From assembly GCA_003344405.1 (NCBI GenBank), contig NOWV01000036.1, positions 1 to 64,000 of the forward strand: 64,000 nt of DNA. The letters run 5' to 3'. How positions within the stretch are numbered: the first letter of the stretch is position 1; each line of letters starts with the position of its first letter. A program made the translations under genes and the position numbers. Shown here piece after piece: positions 12,250 to 24,400 of this stretch. The notes beneath the pieces are model-generated. The model made no database searches. It was not told where the DNA came from and was given only the letters and a program-made list of their open reading frames with translations. This stretch comes from Trichoplax sp. H2 (taxonomy: Eukaryota; Placozoa; Uniplacotomia; Trichoplacea).

Positions 12250-15200
12250 AAATTTAATGAAGAAAAAATGAAGTTATTGAATCAATTTCTACATTGAAAT
12301 CGTAGACAGTCTAATCTATTCAATTTTGATAACATTTGTCTTCCAAAATTGGACATGGATACTTTCAATCAAGTTGGCAACAGTAGTACATCAACTCCAT
12401 GGACAACATACGCGTAGAATGATTTCTTCCTTCAAGAAGCTTGATGAAGTCCATGATAATTGAACACACATCATTCATCAACTTGGCTACTAATTTCTGG
12501 TTGTTATGGCGTGGATTACTGATGCCATTACTTTCGCTAGTCGTGAATCATTAAGATTTTGAGAACATTTCTTCTACTGTATAGTATTATTTATATCCAT
12601 AGGTTGGTTGTCCTTATGTAATATATTACTGTATAAAAATAGACAGTAGACAAGGCTTGTGAAGGCTATCATCTATGTTGTGTCAGATTGGGATTAGTAT
12701 CGTTGTTAATGCTAGATTGGAAGAGATTGCTGTAGGAAAGACTGCCAAACAACAACATGGTCACTAGCAATCCATGCATCATTTCTACCGTGTTGTAAAA
12801 TGGCTACTAGAGTTTTTGTATATCCTGCCTGATGTCGCCATTCTGCCTTGATTAACATGGCTACTCTAGTCAAACAATAGAGTGGAATTGTCTTTGATGA
12901 TGGAATTCTTCACCTTAAACTATTGTCTTGTTAAAATAACTTTGAATTTAAAATGGAGCTTTACAACGCTAATTATCCACTGTACAAGAGATGGATTATC
13001 GTATTAAAATGGTTGTTATTGAGGTCATTGGCAACGATTGAATTTTCATTAATATAGAGATGGCCAATTTTAGCATGATATCGCAATGATAGGAGAAAGA
13101 ATGGCGATGATTGGATTGGCCAAGTGAAATAGGATAGCACTCCAAATAAATTGGATGTTTTTATTGTTAATAAATCATTTTGCTAGCGTTCTCCATTAGG
13201 CTTCTATTGAATAGTAAATTAGCGTAACAGATCGAAAAGATCGTCTCATTAAAAGAGTACTATTCAACTAGAATTTAATTGATGATAATTAATTGATCAT
13301 CATTATTGAGGGTAAGATGTATTTCTTCACTATCCTCCATTGCATGATATACATGCTATCGACTGTTATTATCCTCATTTAAATTGCTTTAGTAAAATAA
13401 CAAAAACTCCCTCCCTCCCTTCTTCCCCCCCACCCAAAAAAAAATCAATGGCAAATCGGGTATGGAAAATGGATGGGAAACTACTTTCAAATCGTTCACC
13501 ATTCCTCCCTAATAGAATGATGTAGTATGATTAATAACGTCCTTTCATGTTTCTTAATTATTTTTATTTTACTGTAGGGAAATGTCCACTTTAGAGAATA
13601 GAATACAAGGCGAAAAAGTAATTACCTCCTTGAATACATTGATTAGTAAGTCTGGTCAAGAACGAATAACAGCATCTTCTCCATTCAATATTGTCTTTAC
13701 TATTGAAATGATCAATTTGTCTATGGATTGTTAAGTTGATTTTTTATTTTTTGTCTTGCCATTGAAATTCGACGTTAATTGCTTTGTTTCAACGTTGAAT
13801 GTTGTTATAACTAACTTACTGATGGCAATTGTCAACATGGAGTCGGCGGAACTATTCATCATTATTGATTCTCTTTCATGGACAATAACTTACTGTCTTG
13901 GTTGATTCTATCTCTTTTTCCCCTTTTAGCAAGACTGCTATTATTATGCAACGCTAACTCGTTGTTAGAATAACTGATTAATCATCCTTGATCCTCAAGC
14001 AATTTGACTTGAACATGAAAAGTGCTTCTCCATAAACGAAGGATTACACAAGCTGTCCATGCCAACCAGATGGTGTTTGCTACTATTGATATCATTGGTA
14101 GATTGATTTATTAACCAATACAAAACACTTGTCTATTCTACTTTCTATCTTCTATCCTTGATCAAAAGTAGGGAATCAAAAAATAAAAAATACTTGGACA
14201 CAATAATTGGTGGATTATCATTTCAACGGCTATTTAGACGATGATCAAAATGCGTTATAATGCAATGGATGATTAGTTCAACCACAACTTGAGTGGATTG
14301 CTAATTTAGAACATACTTCATGTGATGTTATTTTGTCTAGCCATTGCCAAACCTTCTTTCAATTGATCCTTATCATACCAATTGAAAATTATTATTATTC
14401 TTCATCGCAGTAGGATAGTAGTTGTAATCGAGTTGAAAACAAGGTTAAATTATCCTTGAATGATTAAGCACATTTGAAGCCTGTTGGTGGGTGATTTTCT
14501 TCAACTTTGATCTTCATCGATTGTATGGTAAGTCCAACATTTCTTCATCACTAGCGTAAATCAATCTCATCTTTTCCTCTTCGCATAGCTCGTATTTCAT
14601 CTTTTCTATTTTGATTATTTCAACGATCAATTAACAACTGATTAGAATCAAGTTCAATAATCAACGATCAATGATTCTAATCCTAATGTAAAGGGGTTGA
14701 TGTAGTGCAATAAATAATCAATGTCATTCAAGCTTGACAAGATTTCCTACCTCTAGACTAGAATAAATTATTCCTAGCAGTTCTTGTCCATTTCCCTCCC
14801 CCTTCCTTACCCTTTAAATTTCTCCTCTGACATCATTTTTGTATTGATAATCCATTTACTACTGTTCAACTATTGTATTTAATTAGAGTTCCCCTTAACT
14901 TTTTCCTCGACTGTTGTAATCTACCTTATTGTCTTTTAAGCTCGATCTTTTGTTTGATCGACTTGGAACCCTTCAAGTAAAAATGTCCACTTATATCTAC
15001 ACTTATCCATGACGAATAGTGATTGATATTTATGGACAAGATGCAGTTGAATTCAAGTAGAGAAAAGTTCAATCTTGATAGACTGTTTTGGAATCGAAAA
15101 TTGAATAACAGTAAAGCTTGTCACTGGTACAATCAACGATGAAATAAAGGAGCAATATTCCAGTGGAGAATTATTTTTCTTCTTCTCTCTCGCTAACGCT

Positions 15201-15590
15201 ATCCATTAAATTGTCTTACTGCTTTCTCTGTATTGAGAAACAAATCAATTTTTCAATCTTTTGTCATCCAGTTACCAACTTTATTTCAATAGCTATTGTT
15301 CCAAATTCAAGCAAACAGTCAGAATAAATTGAATACGATCAGTTGGAAATGACAAGACAAAATTTATCCATCGATGTTGGAAAAATATCCAACGAGTTGA
15401 TCAAGACAAGTCTTGTGTCCAATTGATCGTTGTTGAACTTGGCCTTTCTTCTCTTATTTGCCGTCAAATGATGTATCGACAATACCATTTACTATCATCA
15501 TCACTATCCTCCAATGACTCAGGTTAAAGATCATTTTTGCACGATTCGACAGTATTTGTTGCTCATGGGTTGAATCTAGATTCAGCAGTT
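12250..15590. other. Gene-poor spacer
   Basis: No supported exon. Composition is AT-rich with scattered pyrimidine tracts, including a C/T-rich run then an A-run at 13409-13446. Very short open frames occur but carry no motif and no matching splice partners. Confidence 0.45.
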
Positions 15591-16440
15591 GGGGGTTTAG
15601 GATAACGAAATCAAGTTGCCCATGGTGTTGTTGGAAGAAAAGCGATAGTATTGGAATGATCAGTTATGAAAGATGATACTTGACAACTTGACTCTCTTAT
15701 TGACTTAAAAAATCAATGCCGATCTGTTCAATAGCGTAGGGATAACGATATTAAGCTATCTGCTGTTGTAGTTGGACAAGTAGCTATTGGATTGGGGGCG
15801 ATTAGCAAGGACAGATTAGACTGGTTAACTTTAGTTTGTTATTGACTTGAAATATAAATAGCAAATTCATTCATGTTGGGATTGTCATAATTAGTCATGA
15901 AAGATTTGCTCTGCAACTTGACTTCATTATAACATAAGTATTTACTTTACTTATAGCAATCATCTAATCGTTCTAGCTACAAATTATCCTCGATCTATTC
16001 AATATCCTTGATCAACAAATCCGTTTCCATGTACGTTAACATATTGAATAGGTTAAGGATAAATGAGATCAAGTGATTTATGCGGTAGTTGGTTGATTCG
16101 CCAGGGAAGATTTTACACTGTAGCTTTCCTTCACGGCATTAGTCTAGAAGTATTTACTTTACTGATAACAATCATGGAATCGCTAGGGCTAAAAATCAAT
16201 CTGGATCCTGGCGATAGAATTACCATCGTCGAATCGCGATGGCTAAATAATTTAGAATTGTTCTCCATCTACTCCAAATTTTCTTATTCGTTTGTTCAGT
16301 CAATATCGAGCCGAGGAATAGCGTTAGGATCATGATATCAAGTGATCCATGTTAAAGTTGGATGAGCAACGATAGGATTATGATGATTTTAAACTCAAAC
16401 ATTGGACCCTCTAGCTTTTAGTTGATTCGTTATTTACTCA
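15590..16440. repeat. Old degenerate dispersed/tandem repeat
   Basis: Similar phrases recur with drift: TAGGATAACGAAATCAAGTT at about 15598, GTAGGGATAACGATATTAAG at about 15736, TTAAGGATAAATGAGATCAA at about 16053 and GTTAGGATCATGATATCAAG at about 16324. Each is followed by a TTG-rich segment and a GACAACTTGACT-like block. Spacing is irregular (140-320 bases). The 90-codon open frame at 16063-16335 lies entirely inside one copy and is not believed to be a gene. Confidence 0.45.
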
Positions 16441-18186
16441 TCGCGAGTTTAATTAATGCCGAGTGTTAGGAATATTGCGAGTCCATGACTCATTACAACT
16501 ATCCCTATATGGTAAAATAAACTCTTTTAATAAGGTTAACATCCTTCAGTAGTTTGTTTCAATATCGATGACGCCAATTCATAAAATAACATCCATCAAC
16601 AAATCCTTTCATTAAGGGCCAAGATTGAAAATGAACCCAACGATGGCCTTAATGACTGGATTGTAATCATGGATTGAATATTGTCAAGTAGTTTTAATCT
16701 TGAATGGATCATTTGATTAGCAAATTACCTCGCAGTAGGCGATCATGATCGCAATATCACTTTAATTTGTTATCGTTTCCTTTCCTTATAATGGATTGAT
16801 GAAGAAGACAGAGGACAACTGTGGAGACTCATTTGTAGAACAAGCTAGGAAGGATGACATTTATTTAGAAAGCATGTCATAGATTGGCCTTGTAGACCGA
16901 CTTTGTATTATTTTTTTGTTGTTGTAGTCATAGAAATAATGACGGTAATTATCTTTCATTCTGTAAGCAATTAAGTCAAAATGACGATTTTATTAGCCAA
17001 TTTATAGTCATTAGAAGAAAATCATAGCAAAATATTTGAGCTACGATAGATGATCAAAGCAATCCACATACAAATTAGACATGACGAGTTGAAATGATCC
17101 ATCAACAAGACTACTTCAGACGAGTAATGTGCCATTGCTAGACCGATCGCAATGGTAGAATAAGTCATAATCGTAGTTTGTAGATGCTATTCCGCCATCG
17201 TGATTCTAGCTTGATCAAGTAGTCTATTTGATGACTAATCAAATTTTAATTCAAAAAAAAATGATTGCCTATCCACCTTTAATCACTTAATAGCATGTAA
17301 TCTAACGTTGGTTAATTCATTTTAATGAGTATTCTTTTGATAGGAAAAAGTTATCTTAACTGATCTGATTACGGTATTAACAACAAAATGGTGATCCGAT
17401 AAATCAATCAATCTTTTCACCTCAATCGTTACCTTAATGAATCGTATTTTGAATTTAAAATGAATGAGAAGGGTGGGAAAACAATTTTCTACATCAGGCA
17501 TTGAAATAGCCATCATGGATCCAAGTCGATCGGACAGGGGAAGGGGAAAGAGAATCGGATCGACTCTTATAGATCCTGTTGTAGAGCTCGACGCCATATT
17601 GAATTCAACATGATTGGCTATCTATTTTATTTTTTATTTATTTCCTCTCCTTTTCCTCCTCCTTTCCAATAATTGATCTAATGATTGATGTGACTACCCA
17701 TGTTGCAGTCTTTTGGGTTATGCAGGTTGTTTGCAGTCCATAACAATCTCTGCATCGCTATTGATTGGATCAATAGGACAAATTCAATTTCTTCTCTTGT
17801 TCTGGAACCCACTATTCAAAGTAGAGAGAAAATCAATAGAATAGAATTCAATCTGTTGATCAATAGATAGAATCCATTTCTCTCTCACCCCCCTGTCCCG
17901 ATTGCCATCGAGGATAGGATAAACAATCTTTTGGATCTCGTGCTATCTTACCATGCTGTTCTCTTATGGATAGAAAATGATAAAATAACGATCGGCGTTG
18001 ATCATGATTATTGCATTCAACGTTATCAAAACGCAGACCGTTCAAATGAGTTGCAATCTGTCAAAACGGCAGGTTGCCATCAACATGATGAGTTAATCTT
18101 GTTTGTATTGTTGCTATTCAAGACAGCCGTCGCTATTCTTTGCAAGACAGTAAGGATGGAGTTGTTTCATTTTATATTGTCATGGA
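16441..18186. other. Gene-poor spacer
   Basis: No gene is supported. The two longest frames (about 91 codons on - at 17322-17597, 86 codons on + at 17931-18191) have no flanking splice partners or known motif and look like chance. Confidence 0.4.
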
Positions 18187-18192
18187 AATAGG

Positions 18193-18194
<2 letters not shown>

Positions 18195-18232
<38 letters not shown>

Positions 18233-18271
18233 AAATAAAATAAAGCAATAGAGTAGAAAGAGAGAGAGAGA
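18195..18271. repeat. (GA)n microsatellite with flanking A-rich tract
   Basis: An almost pure GA run from 18195 to about 18230 passes into AATAAAATAAAATAAAG and then a second short GA run at 18258-18271. It is a typical slippage-prone simple repeat with no coding content. Confidence 0.95.
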
Positions 18272-18809
18272 AAAGAACGGATTGATCGGCGCCGTTGGCC
18301 TATGGTATTCTTCTTCTTCTTTGCATGACGGCAATCTATTGAATTAAAATGATTGTTGTGATTACACCACTACCACAGATGTCTAATGACTTCATTGCCA
18401 GTAATGAATAGATTGTTCATCATTCTTTCCTCTTTTTTTACCCTTAATCACTTCTGTTGTTCATTAGTAATCATCGATAGTCATCATTAATTCCTCTATT
18501 GTTTCGACGTGATCATCCTTCAATAATATTGATCCGATTTTGATTTTTCCACCCAATACAGCCATCAAGGCAATGATCGACATGACAAATGGTTATGTCG
18601 ATTTGTTTCCCTTGATAGCGCCATCCAATCGTGGACGATTTTATCGTCTATCCAAATCCATGTTGAAAAGAGACATCGATTAAATAAGCTCAAGGACAAC
18701 ATGGTCAATCTGTTATCTTCCATCTGTGTGTTAATTAGAAAAATTGTCAATATGACATCAACTTATTGTCTCCTTTCCATCCATAAAGAATATCTTATAA
18801 TATCTTATG

Positions 18810-19385
18810 AACTCAAAAACAATTTTTTTAGTCAACATTTCCCATCCTAAGTGGACATAAGCTATTTTCAACGTAAATTTCAATTCTACCATGGCTTCCA
18901 CCCTTCAAGGATAGCTTTCAAAACAATTTTATTAGTCACCATTTCCCATCATAAGAGGATATCGCAAAATGATTCCTTAAATTCATTTCCGTTAATGCTT
19001 CTATCCATGTAGAATAGGTTGTACTATCTGATCAATTTAAAATAATCTTTTTTAGTTAACATTTCCAATTACAGTCGGCATAATATAGGTTGTATATCAA
19101 CTCGCTTCCGCTATTGCTTCTATCCATCCGAAATAATTTCCGATCATAAATCACGAAGAATTGATTCTCCTTTCAATTGAATAATGGTTTTTTTTTTGTC
19201 AACATTTCCAATCTTACGTAGACATACGTAAGCTATTATTGACATTCATTTTTCTGCCCTAGTTTGTATTGAAAAAATTGGTTATGACATTCCACTTCTT
19301 GTCAACTCAACAACAATTTCTTGAGTTAACATTTCCATCATACGGAGACACAAGCTATTTTCTACATTACTCCTTTCGATCCCTT
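18810..19385. repeat. Degenerate tandem repeat, about 110-125 bp unit, five copies
   Basis: Each copy has a T-run followed by AGTCAACATTTCCCATC or a close variant, a short variable piece, GGACATAAGCTATTTTC or a variant, and a tail with GCTTCTATCCA-like sequence. Cores lie near 18829, 18930, 19053, 19198 and 19325. Divergence between copies is high. It sits about 2 kb upstream of the plexin copy 1 coding start. Confidence 0.65.
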
Positions 19386-21289
19386 TTTTGAAGCGATACT
19401 TTTTGACTACGTGTATTTCAAATTGGCAATGCAAATCATCTACTGAAAATCAACCATTGACCTATTGTCCAATGCAAACAAAATACGACACATTGAACAA
19501 TCTATTACCTACAACAACTTCAACTGTTTTCGACTGTTGTATTCTTGAGATGCTTGTTTCTACTTTAATTTATATTCAAATCTGCGACTATAAAATTAGC
19601 CGTCACATTTTTTTCCCCCCTCACCTGTTGTCGAATAAAAACAAAACTCAAACTAGCCCATAGTATAATTCCTATATCAACTTTAACTCCTATCGACTAT
19701 TGTCTCATTGGATAGGCTTATTTCTATTCAAATTTCATATCCAAATCTTGTACATGAAAATTAACAACTCTATTTTCGACCTCATTACCAACAGAATTGA
19801 AACAATGTCCTGTAGACATTCAATTTGAAATCAATTTCAATATGTACTATTGTAGATTATTTCCATACTTGTTTCAATGCAAATAGAGGTTGCCATTTTC
19901 TAGCCCAATCATTCTAATTAGCAATCTTATTTTTCTCTCATCAATTGCAAAATTGAAACAATTTACTGTGTATGAACCCTATCGAGTCCATTTAATCTTT
20001 GACTTGATCAAATTTTATTTTCAAATGAGTGCATATCCATTTCCATCAATCGCATCTAGATCATGTACAAGACTACGCTCATTTTTTTTCATGAACTAAT
20101 CCTTCGTCAACACATCGTGCAACATCCATCCCCATCCACTAACTGTATAAACTGCCATCACTTAACGCATATATCTTACTAATCTCCATTGTCAATCATA
20201 TTTCTATTACAAGACCACCATCTATCACTTTCTAATCAACGCCATTGAAATTCAAAATGAGCTACTTCTATCCAGTCTATTAACATCCATCCCATCGGTC
20301 CATTTAATACGTATTGATAGATGGAATCAAATGGCCTCTCTTCCATTTTTAGCCTAGACATTGGAAAAATTCATCAATCATGATAACAGCCTGTTTTCTA
20401 ACAAATTGATGAATAGATAAAATTATTGACATGGATCAAAAAGTGAAACATTTCTCCTTTTTCTCAACGTGGATGATGTCAATGTCAATAATGCCAACAC
20501 GTGCATTGGACACAGGTGTTACCATCCGGTGTATTAATGTAGTTAACTCAATGTGAATTGGAAAGAATGACAACATCTTGAAGCCTTTTCAATCTTGTCT
20601 ATCATTAAAATCAAGTCATCAGTTTAATTAGCATGTTTTCATAGTTGTGTATTGAACAAGACGATCATAATGAGCATCATTCTTGTATATTATCATCATC
20701 ATTCATCAATAGTCCTACTTTAGATGGTAGTATAGGATAGTCTTTTAGCATAGACTGTTGAATTGGTTAGTCTTGTTCTACTTGATAGGACTACCAACGT
20801 ATTCAACTTTTTAATTGCTATTGATATTGATATTATTTCTTATTATCCATCGACTTGATTGATAATATATCTTTTTCATCATCATAAGGTATCATCGTGA
20901 TTGATTACCAAGTCACTTTATTCATGGATAGCAATGAATATTAATGATTACTGTGTATTAATCCACCTTCAATGCATTCTATTTATCGATCCTACTTATT
21001 CAATTTCTATTGATACATTCCAATTAGTATTGTTATGTAGATGATGGCGACTGTATTCACAGTAGCCATTAAAGTTCAATCAAGGCTACCTTTCTCTTTC
21101 TTCTATCAATAATCTAACGTTATAAATTCACTTTCAATAACATTCATCATTCCATTCTCTTTCATATACACGAGATGCACAGATTGAATTTTCAACACTT
21201 TAACTTGCATCTATTTTGGCTACAAATGAAATTAAATTAGGTTGATTTTTTGTAATTTTTGATCTATCTTTTTTTAATCCACCTTTTTT
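19386..21289. other. 5' flank of plexin copy 1
   Basis: No supported exon. Phrases with CGACTGTTGTATTCTTGAGA and CGACTATTGTCTCATTGGAT recur, suggesting another decayed repeat. The promoter and any untranslated first exon of plexin copy 1 may lie here or further upstream; I cannot place them. Confidence 0.4.
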
Positions 21290-21322
21290 TCTCTCTCTCC
21301 CCCCCCCCTTCTCAAATCATAG
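21290..21322 (+). promoter_or_regulatory. Probable splice acceptor upstream of the plexin copy 1 coding exon
   Basis: A strong pyrimidine tract (CTCTCTCTCCCCCCCCCC-like) runs into TTCTCAAATCATAG, with AG at 21321-21322, 83 bases before the chosen ATG. This is what a 3' splice site looks like and implies a non-coding first exon further upstream. The frame is open through this stretch (an ATG exists at 21259), but a start there would put a long unstructured segment ahead of the signal peptide. Confidence 0.5.
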
Positions 21323-21405
21323 ATCTCTCCTATTTATATTGCATTGATACAAGCGTGGTAGTGGTTGAAAAAAAGAATTTTTTTTTTTTATCCAACTTAA
21401 TCAAT

Positions 21406-24400
21406 ATGGCAACGATAAATTGCAACAACAGAAAACTTTTATTGTTGTTATTGTTGCAATGGATCACTTTATTGAACTACTATCCATCTTGTCATGGCCA
21501 AGAAGTATTCGATATAGAACGTTTGCAAAGCGATAACATTCAACATGTTGTTATTCATCAAGTTAATGGCGATGTCTATGTTGGAGCTACTAATACTATT
21601 GTTAAATTAACAGCTAATTTAACATGGCAATCCAATAGTACAACTGGCCCACAGATGGATAATCCCCTATGCTTACCGGACACCAATTGCAATCATCCTC
21701 GAAAATTAACCGACAATATCAATAAATTACTCTTAATTAATTATCAAGGCAATTCATTAATCACTTGTGGTAGTGTTTTCTTGGGAAGATGCCAATTACG
21801 TGATTTGAAAACATTAGCCAATCGACAAGAACCAACCATCTCGGTTGCATCCAATGATCCTAATGCTACGACGTATGGATTTATTGGAGCAGGACCTGAT
21901 CACGAAAATGTTCTCTATGTCGGCGCTACACATACACAACATGGTGGAGGCGATTGGTATAAAGTTGTTCTTGCTGTTAGTACACGCCGATTAAAGCATA
22001 TTTCAGTTACTGAAGTCGCCCTATCGGTCTACGATAATACAAATTCCCAATTTAATTATGATGATCCCAACTACTATATCGATTATCATTATGGATTTAT
22101 TAGCGGCAGCTATAGTTATTTCTTAACTGTACAAAAAGGCGTTGTCATTAATGGATTTAACTCCGTCATCGATCAACGCTATGAAAGTCGAGTTGTACGA
22201 TTATGTTCAGCGGATGCTACTTATACATCTTACGTCGAGACACCATTAAAATGCCTAGGAAGAAATAATATCAATTATAATTTACTTCAAGCAGCCTATA
22301 CCATCAAGCCAGGATCGTCTTTGGCTACATCGCTAGGTATCACTACAAAAGAGGATATTATAATTGGTGTCTTTGCAGCATCGACAACGCCATCCTCTAA
22401 AATACCCTCTACTTCTTCAGCTGTTTGTATTTTTACAATTGCTCAAGTGAATAAAGTCTTAAAAGATACGATTCGAAATTGTTTAGCTGGTGGAATATCA
22501 AGGGGTTTACCTTGGGATACAAAAGGAGCTGGTAGTAAGAAATGTACCAAAGTTGATTTGGTAAATCCATAAATAATGAATTGATTTGAAAGAGATATAA
22601 TTCTAATTGGTTTAATTTAGAATGGATAAAATGATACAGAAATTATTTTTTACCTATTCCTATCAAATTAATTTCTTGTTAAGTAAATAAACGAGCTAGG
22701 ATACTAAATTTACCTTGTTTATTTTAATTCCATAAAACTTTTATAGAATACTGTTCCTGAATGCAGTCGACGCTACCTGAGTAATCCTCGTATTGGAGGC
22801 AACATCTCTGTCACAACAACAGCAGTTCGCGAATATTCTAATCGACTTTTAACGTCGATTGTTGCTTTCTCAGCTGATTCAACAACATTGGCTTTTATTG
22901 GAACTAGTGATGGTGATATAGTTAAGGTAATATTATAATCAAAGTGATTGAAAACGTTGTGTTAAATTCTCAATTTTATCATCGTATAGCTAGAATCTAT
23001 AGTAATACAATTTTTTCCCATTTGTTGCTGAATCTAGTTATCAATCAATTCCAAAAGTATTGCAACTCAATATTTCGAGGAGCATGTCGCCCAATTACCA
23101 ATCAATTCGCTAGCATTAGCGAAAGATTCAGGAAAATACTATGCTGCAACTTCAAAAACCGTCCATCGCTTGCCGTTAGAGAAATGCCAGCAATATCTTG
23201 ACTGCAATCAATGTATACTATCAGCAGATCCATTATGCGGCTGGTGTGTATTTGATAATCGATGTTCCAGAAAGTCTTCATGTGTTAAGAATACTTATTG
23301 GCTCGGACGAGGAGATACAAGCCGTTGTATTAACATTACGAGTATAAACCCATCATCTGTTTCTATCGAGAGTCAAGCTACAGTTTCTATTAAAATGCTC
23401 AACTTAAATTCTTTACCAATACTTTCCTACACTTGCTCTTACGGATCAAATTATGGCGAATATACTGCATCATTGCTACCAGGGAGTTCTGATACATTGC
23501 AATGTCTAACACCACGCTATGTTGCTCTTTCCAATGCTGTACCTGTTCATGGCTACAAGAATATCCCATTATCCGTTAGTGTTAATTTAGCTAACTCAGT
23601 CAAAAGTATTACTATCGCAAACCGAGTAATTCAATTTTATAACTGTACATCATATCAATCATCATGTGCCACTTGTACAACATCTCCTTTCAACTGTGTT
23701 TGGTGCTTGTATGATTATACTTGCAATTCGAATGCCAATACATGCTCTACGGTTTCAATCGGTCGAAATTCTGCATGGCGAAGTAGTATTTGTCCAGTTA
23801 TTCAAGCATCTAAAATCTCCCTTCCCCTCAATATCCGACGAGAAATTATTATTTCTGGTAGAAATTTACTACCAGAAAGGAATTCCATGCGATATTCATG
23901 CAACATCGAGATAGGTGGTAGTATTTTTCAAGTACCGGCTAGTTATATCAATTCAACAACACTTCGTTGCCAAAGTCAACGATATACTAGTCAATTTCAG
24001 ACTTCCAAGCTCAATTCTTCTCTCAAAGTTAGTATAGGAAGTGGAAAATTGCTTGATTCGACAGGGCAAATAGCAGGTTAGAATTATGAAATTGAAAACA
24101 ATTTAATCCATCTTGTGCTGTAGTAGCATTGAGCTAGTATGATAAAGGACAGACATTATCTCTAACCTACGAGTAGCTCATTCAATTGCGTAATTAAATC
24201 AAGCTATCTTAGCAGATATTGTATTATCGTAGAGTCAAGAAAGTAGGAATAACACTTAAAGTATAATCTCTCTCATACTAATCATATGCTATGCTAACTT
24301 GATTATCCTTCTTTAACAGTTATGTTTTACGATTGCCAATTCCGAAGTTCCGACTGTGGTCTATGCTTGTCATTTCGCTATGAAGGTGGAACAGAATGTG

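Noticed and set aside
16063-16335. 90-codon + strand frame
   Set aside because: Lies within one copy of an old degenerate repeat and shows no motif.
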